Positions 60,785-64,000 of a stretch of 64,000 nucleotides of DNA are shown here, in pieces. Position 1 is the first letter of the stretch. The number at the start of each line of letters is the position of its first letter. The notes under the pieces are model-generated. The model worked only from the letters and a program-made list of their open reading frames with translations. It did no database searches and was not told the origin of the DNA. Source of the stretch: Candidatus Nanosynbacter sp. TM7-075. GTDB lineage: Bacteria > Patescibacteriota > Saccharimonadia > Saccharimonadales > Saccharimonadaceae. A program made the translations under genes and the position numbers. Location: contig NZ_JAJQJW010000001.1 in assembly GCF_022828255.1 (NCBI RefSeq), positions 186,001 to 250,000 on the forward strand. Reading direction: 5' to 3'.

Positions 60785-61453
60785 ATGCGACTGTTGGTTA
60801 TTGAGGACGAACGAAAAATTGCGAGGGTCATAACCGAATCTTTGAAGCGCGAAAAATACGCGGTTGATGCGGCGTACGACGGGGAAGAGGGCTTTAATTT
60901 GGCGGATAGTCAGCCGTATGATTTGTTGATTGTTGATCGAATGTTGCCGGGATTAGAGGGCACGGAGATTGTTAAAAAATTGCGCGAAAACGGGAAAAAT
61001 ATGCCAATTCTGTTTCTGACAGCACTGAGCACGACCGAAGATAAAACGCTTGGGCTGGACGTGGGCGCTGATGATTATTTGACTAAGCCTTTTGCAATTG
61101 ACGAGCTGTTGGCGCGTGTGCGAGCTTTGCTTCGTCGTCCACCAATTAGCCAGCCAGACATCTTGAAAATTGACGATTTGAAAATTGACAAGCAACAGCA
61201 AACCGTAACGCGAGCTGGGAAGAATATTGACCTCACGAACAAAGAATATGCACTGCTGGAATATTTGATACAACATCCGAATCAGATTCTCAGTAAAGAA
61301 ACGCTGATTGATCACGTTTGGGATTTTGACGCTGATATTTTACCGAATAATGTCGAGGCGTACATAAAAAATCTACGCCAAAAAATCGACAAACCGTTCA
61401 AAAAACAATTGATAAAAACCGTGCGCGGCTTCGGCTATAGGATTGAATCATGA
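60785..61453 (+). CDS. OmpR/PhoB-family response regulator
   Basis: 222 residues. Receiver domain with acidic pocket (IEDE at 6-9), phospho-acceptor Asp51 in LLIVDRMLPG and the TKPF lysine. The winged-helix output domain follows (NKEYALLEYLIQHPNQILSK, VEAYIKNLRQKI, IKTVRGFGYRI). It likely controls promoters including possibly the divergent ABC operon. The stop overlaps the kinase start (ATGA). Confidence 0.94.
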   Translation: MRLLVIEDERKIARVITESLKREKYAVDAAYDGEEGFNLADSQPYDLLIVDRMLPGLEGTEIVKKLRENGKNMPILFLTALSTTEDKTLGLDVGADDYLTKPFAIDELLARVRALLRRPPISQPDILKIDDLKIDKQQQTVTRAGKNIDLTNKEYALLEYLIQHPNQILSKETLIDHVWDFDADILPNNVEAYIKNLRQKIDKPFKKQLIKTVRGFGYRIES

Positions 61454-62400
61454 AAATTTTTACTTCAGCAACAATTAAGTTGGCGGGCTGGTATTTGATG
61501 ATTTTGATGATCGTCAGTTTGCTGTTTAGTAGCATTATTTTTCAGGTGGCGCGCTCGGAAGTTGATGCGCAAATTCATAAAATTATCGTTCAAAGGAAGG
61601 GCGATTTTCCTGCGATTAATTTGTCAGAGAGAATAGATAATTCAACTCGAAATCTTTTGATTAGTTTGGGCTATATAAATCTTATCGTTCTGCTCGCTGG
61701 CGGTTGGTGTTCATATTTATTAGCGAAAATTACTTTGCGACCGATAGAAACCGCCCACAAAGCCCAATCACGATTTGTTGCTAATGCTAGCCATCAGCTC
61801 CGAACTCCTTTGGCAATTATGAAAGCAGAGACTGAATTTACGTTAAAAAATCAGAAGGCGAATAAGGCAGAGCTTACAGAAACTCTGGAAAGCAATTTGG
61901 AGGAAATAAATAAATTGACCGAGCTTACGGCGATGCTTCTGGAACTGTCGCGAACGGAAAATAAGTTGGCGCTGGAAGATAAAAGCTTTAACTTGACGGA
62001 ATTGATATCCGAACTCGTTCGCGAACGGAAAGCTGAAGCGCGAGTTAAAATGAATTGCCCAGAACACATAAATATTCCGCTTCATCACACCGCGACGCGA
62101 GAATTGTGCGCGATTTTGCTCGACAATTCATTGAAACATAGCCCGAAAAATTCTGTGGTAAAAATTTGCATCATTCCATCGAAACAAAACATCACCGTCA
62201 ACTTCATCAACGACGGCACGATTTCACAACAAACTCTGCCACACGTCTTTGAACGATTTTTCCGCGGCAACCAACAGACAAAAGGCTACGGATTAGGATT
62301 GCCATTAGCGGAACAATTGACAAAAGCGCTAGGCGGGCAAATCTCTGTTAGCACCTCAAAAAACTCAACCATTTTCACAATTTCCTTGCCGATTCTGTAA
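61450..62400 (+). CDS. Sensor histidine kinase of the two-component pair
   Basis: 316 residues. Two membrane helices (about 11-32 and 71-92) flank a short ~38-residue sensor loop. HisKA has NASHQLRTPLAIMK with His115; HATPase has LLDNSLKHSP and the GLGLPL box. The short loop suggests membrane or intramembrane sensing, as in kinases controlling ABC exporters. Coupled to the regulator by ATGA. Confidence 0.93.
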   Translation: MKIFTSATIKLAGWYLMILMIVSLLFSSIIFQVARSEVDAQIHKIIVQRKGDFPAINLSERIDNSTRNLLISLGYINLIVLLAGGWCSYLLAKITLRPIETAHKAQSRFVANASHQLRTPLAIMKAETEFTLKNQKANKAELTETLESNLEEINKLTELTAMLLELSRTENKLALEDKSFNLTELISELVRERKAEARVKMNCPEHINIPLHHTATRELCAILLDNSLKHSPKNSVVKICIIPSKQNITVNFINDGTISQQTLPHVFERFFRGNQQTKGYGLGLPLAEQLTKALGGQISVSTSKNSTIFTISLPIL

Positions 62401-62477
62401 ATTTTCAGCTATTTTTCAGAATTGGATGTTGTAATGGGATTGTTGATTGGCAAAATTGCCGATCCGAAAGGGGAAGT

Positions 62478-62936
62478 ATGAGTACAACATTTTTAAGCAA
62501 AAAAGGATTTAAGGAGCTTCAGAAAGAAATTTCTGGGCTAGAGATTTCAGAGAAAGCGCTCATATTAGAATTGAAAGAAATTGGGCGCGCCAAATCGCGT
62601 GATGACAAATTACGCCGCAACGATGTAATTACGCAACTGGAAAATATTCAATCAAAAATCTTTATGAAGAAGGACATTTTGCGTCACGCCAAGCCGCTGC
62701 CAAGGAAGCGCGATCGATTAAAAATCGCTATTGGCTCAGTCGTGGATTTGGTGGATCAACAAGGAAAAATCTTCCGCTACACGCTGGTTCATAGCCTGGA
62801 AGTAAACCCTCTGGACGGGCGAATTTCCGTGGATAGCCCGCTAGGGAAAAGCCTGTTAAATCACAAAAAATCCGAAACTGTTTCCTGGAAAAATGGCTTG
62901 ATGACCAGACAGCTACAAGTCGTTAAAATTAGCTAA
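62478..62936 (+). CDS. GreA/GreB-family transcription elongation factor-like protein
   Basis: 152 residues. Helical N-terminal hairpin (KKGFKELQKEISGLEISEKA) and C-terminal FKBP-like domain (GSVVDLVDQQGKIFRYTLVH, ISVDSPLGKSLLNHKKSETV). The usual acidic tip that drives RNA cleavage is not obvious, so it may be a Gre-like regulator rather than true GreA. GGGGAAG precedes the ATG. Confidence 0.75.
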   Translation: MSTTFLSKKGFKELQKEISGLEISEKALILELKEIGRAKSRDDKLRRNDVITQLENIQSKIFMKKDILRHAKPLPRKRDRLKIAIGSVVDLVDQQGKIFRYTLVHSLEVNPLDGRISVDSPLGKSLLNHKKSETVSWKNGLMTRQLQVVKIS

Positions 62937-62961
62937 TCCAAATTGTCCACCATGACAGTTT

Positions 62962-62990
62962 AGCTCTCACTAGCGAGTGGGAGCTTTTTT
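62962..62990 (+). terminator. Terminator after the Gre-like gene
   Basis: AGCTCTCACT pairs with AGTGGGAGCT (one C-T-type mismatch region) around AGCG and is followed by TTTTTT. Confidence 0.75.
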
Positions 62991-63022
62991 ATATAAAGCA
63001 ATAAGCCGATGCTGCGGCATGC

Positions 63023-63028
63023 TATAAT
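63023..63028 (+). promoter_or_regulatory. -10 box of the DUF262 gene
   Basis: TATAAT, 51 nt before ATG 63080; a GGGGGA ribosome-binding site is present, so this mRNA has a leader. Confidence 0.6.
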
Positions 63029-63079
63029 TACACTAAGAATATTCACAAATTTAGCGACAAAAAATAAACGGGGGATATT

Positions 63080-64000
63080 ATGTCAAAGCTAAACGTAGAC
63101 CAAAAAAGTATCTATGCACTCTTATCGGATAGAAAAGCAGACTACATCATACCAGATTACCAGCGTCCATATGCATGGGATGAGGATAGTTGCCAGACTC
63201 TCTGGGATGATATATTTTCTTTTGCAATACCAGACAATGATGCTACGAAGTTCGATGGGAACGACGAGTATTTTCTCGGTTCAATTGTGACTTTTGAAAA
63301 CGACAAAAAACAACAAGAAGTGATCGACGGTCAGCAGCGCCTAACCACATTCATGCTTCTCCTTCGAGCCTTTTACGATCGCTTCACCAAAATGCAAGAC
63401 CAAGGCTCAAAAGACTTTTCCGAGCGTATCGCCAGCTGTATATGGAAAACAGATGAAATGGGCAAGCCAGATAAAGATCACCTAAAAATAGATTCTGTCG
63501 TAGCCACCGATAAAGACAAGGAGGAGTTCCTTTCAATCCTAAGAACAGGCATCGTTACCGACAGCCAAACTAGCCGATATGCCAATAACTTTAGGTTTTT
63601 CCTTAAAAAAGTTGATGAATTCATCAATAGCTTCCCAACTTTTGCAAAGAACTTACCAGCAAGAATTCTTAATAACTGCATCTTAATGCCAATTGAAGCC
63701 GAGTCTCAAGATACCGCCCTTCGTATATTCTCAACGTTAAACGATAGGGGTCTCCCGCTTTCGGATTCCGATATTTTTAAGGCTCAATTCTATCAATATT
63801 ACAAACAGAAAAGTGAAGACGACAGGGATGAGTTTATTAAAGATTGGAAAAAACTCGAGGAGACATGTGAAAAAATCTTTCACCCAATCACCGGCACACC
63901 AATGGACGATTTGTTTACAAGATATATGTATTTTATTCGTGCCAAGCGAGACAATAACAAGTCTTCCACGACCGAGTCACTCAGAAGATTCTATGAGCGT
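63080..64000 (+). CDS. DUF262 (GmrSD-like) protein, 3' end outside window
   Basis: 307 residues are present and the frame runs off the window. The DUF262 motifs are clear: IPDYQRPYAWDED (24-36), FLGSIVTF and DGQQRLTT (83-90), the last being the NTPase/ParB-like signature of GmrS. Full-length members often carry a C-terminal DUF1524 HNH nuclease and restrict modified phage DNA (type IV). Whether that half is present lies outside the view. Confidence 0.8.
   Translation, partial: MSKLNVDQKSIYALLSDRKADYIIPDYQRPYAWDEDSCQTLWDDIFSFAIPDNDATKFDGNDEYFLGSIVTFENDKKQQEVIDGQQRLTTFMLLLRAFYDRFTKMQDQGSKDFSERIASCIWKTDEMGKPDKDHLKIDSVVATDKDKEEFLSILRTGIVTDSQTSRYANNFRFFLKKVDEFINSFPTFAKNLPARILNNCILMPIEAESQDTALRIFSTLNDRGLPLSDSDIFKAQFYQYYKQKSEDDRDEFIKDWKKLEETCEKIFHPITGTPMDDLFTRYMYFIRAKRDNNKSSTTESLRRFYER

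Overview
The window looks like chromosome from a Candidatus Saccharibacteria (TM7, Patescibacteria/CPR) epibiont close to the human-associated Nanosynbacter lineage. Four things point there. Ribosomal protein bL36 lacks its zinc cysteines and no rpmD (uL30) lies between rpsE and rplO. UGA is used as a normal stop, which argues against Absconditabacteria/Gracilibacteria. Base composition is moderate. A -10 box very often ends only 6-8 nt before a start codon, which implies many leaderless mRNAs. This is inference from gene content; no database search was possible.

Layout. 1-15.5 kb is the spc/alpha ribosomal region (rplE, rpsN, rpsH // rplF, rplR, rpsE, rplO, secY, infA, rpmJ, rpsM, rpsK, rpsD, rpoA, rplQ, rplM, rpsI). 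It is broken between rpsH and rplF by about 5.3 kb of accessory DNA. A 3.88-kb part of this is bounded by a perfect 69-bp direct repeat of the rpsH 3' end plus its terminator. It carries an ABC-F ATPase, two AT-rich foreign genes (alpha/beta hydrolase, SMUG2-type glycosylase) and two decayed gene fragments. 15.5-24.4 kb holds housekeeping genes (CYTH protein, frameshifted RdgB/HAM1, trpS, RluA-type pseudouridine synthase, delta', TPR protein), three tRNA genes and a tRNA-flanked cluster of small unknown proteins. One pair in that cluster has 138 bp of identical DNA followed by divergent middles. 24.4-30.7 kb is a type III restriction-modification operon and an ADP-ribosylglycohydrolase. 30.8-39.7 kb holds rpmG, a GH57/GT4 carbohydrate pair, tRNA-Trp, a P-loop kinase, a YgjP-like metallopeptidase, a histidine kinase, secE-nusG-rplK, tsaC and eno.

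39.7-43.9 kb carries rplA with a long N-terminal extension, then a GC-richer Thr/Pro-rich surface protein behind a structured RNA leader, then rplJ-rplL behind an L10-type leader. 44-51.8 kb has small hypotheticals, a DUF2797 protein, a gene remnant, dnaX-dnaB, a membrane glycosyltransferase and ybaB-recR. 51.8-56 kb is a surface/accessory stretch: an LPKTG-anchored PKD protein, NrnA-like DHH phosphoesterase, a possible HExxH metalloprotease and an unknown protein behind a second long structured leader. 56-64 kb has cysS, an AI-2E-family permease with a NatAB-like ABC exporter, a two-component system, a Gre-like factor and the start of a DUF262 (GmrSD-like) restriction protein.

Together the window mixes core translation, secretion and replication genes with cell-surface proteins (two with sortase-like or LPxTG-like tails), defence genes (type III R-M, DUF262) and acquired cassettes placed inside ribosomal clusters. 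That fits a small, streamlined, host-attached bacterium that keeps exchanging DNA.
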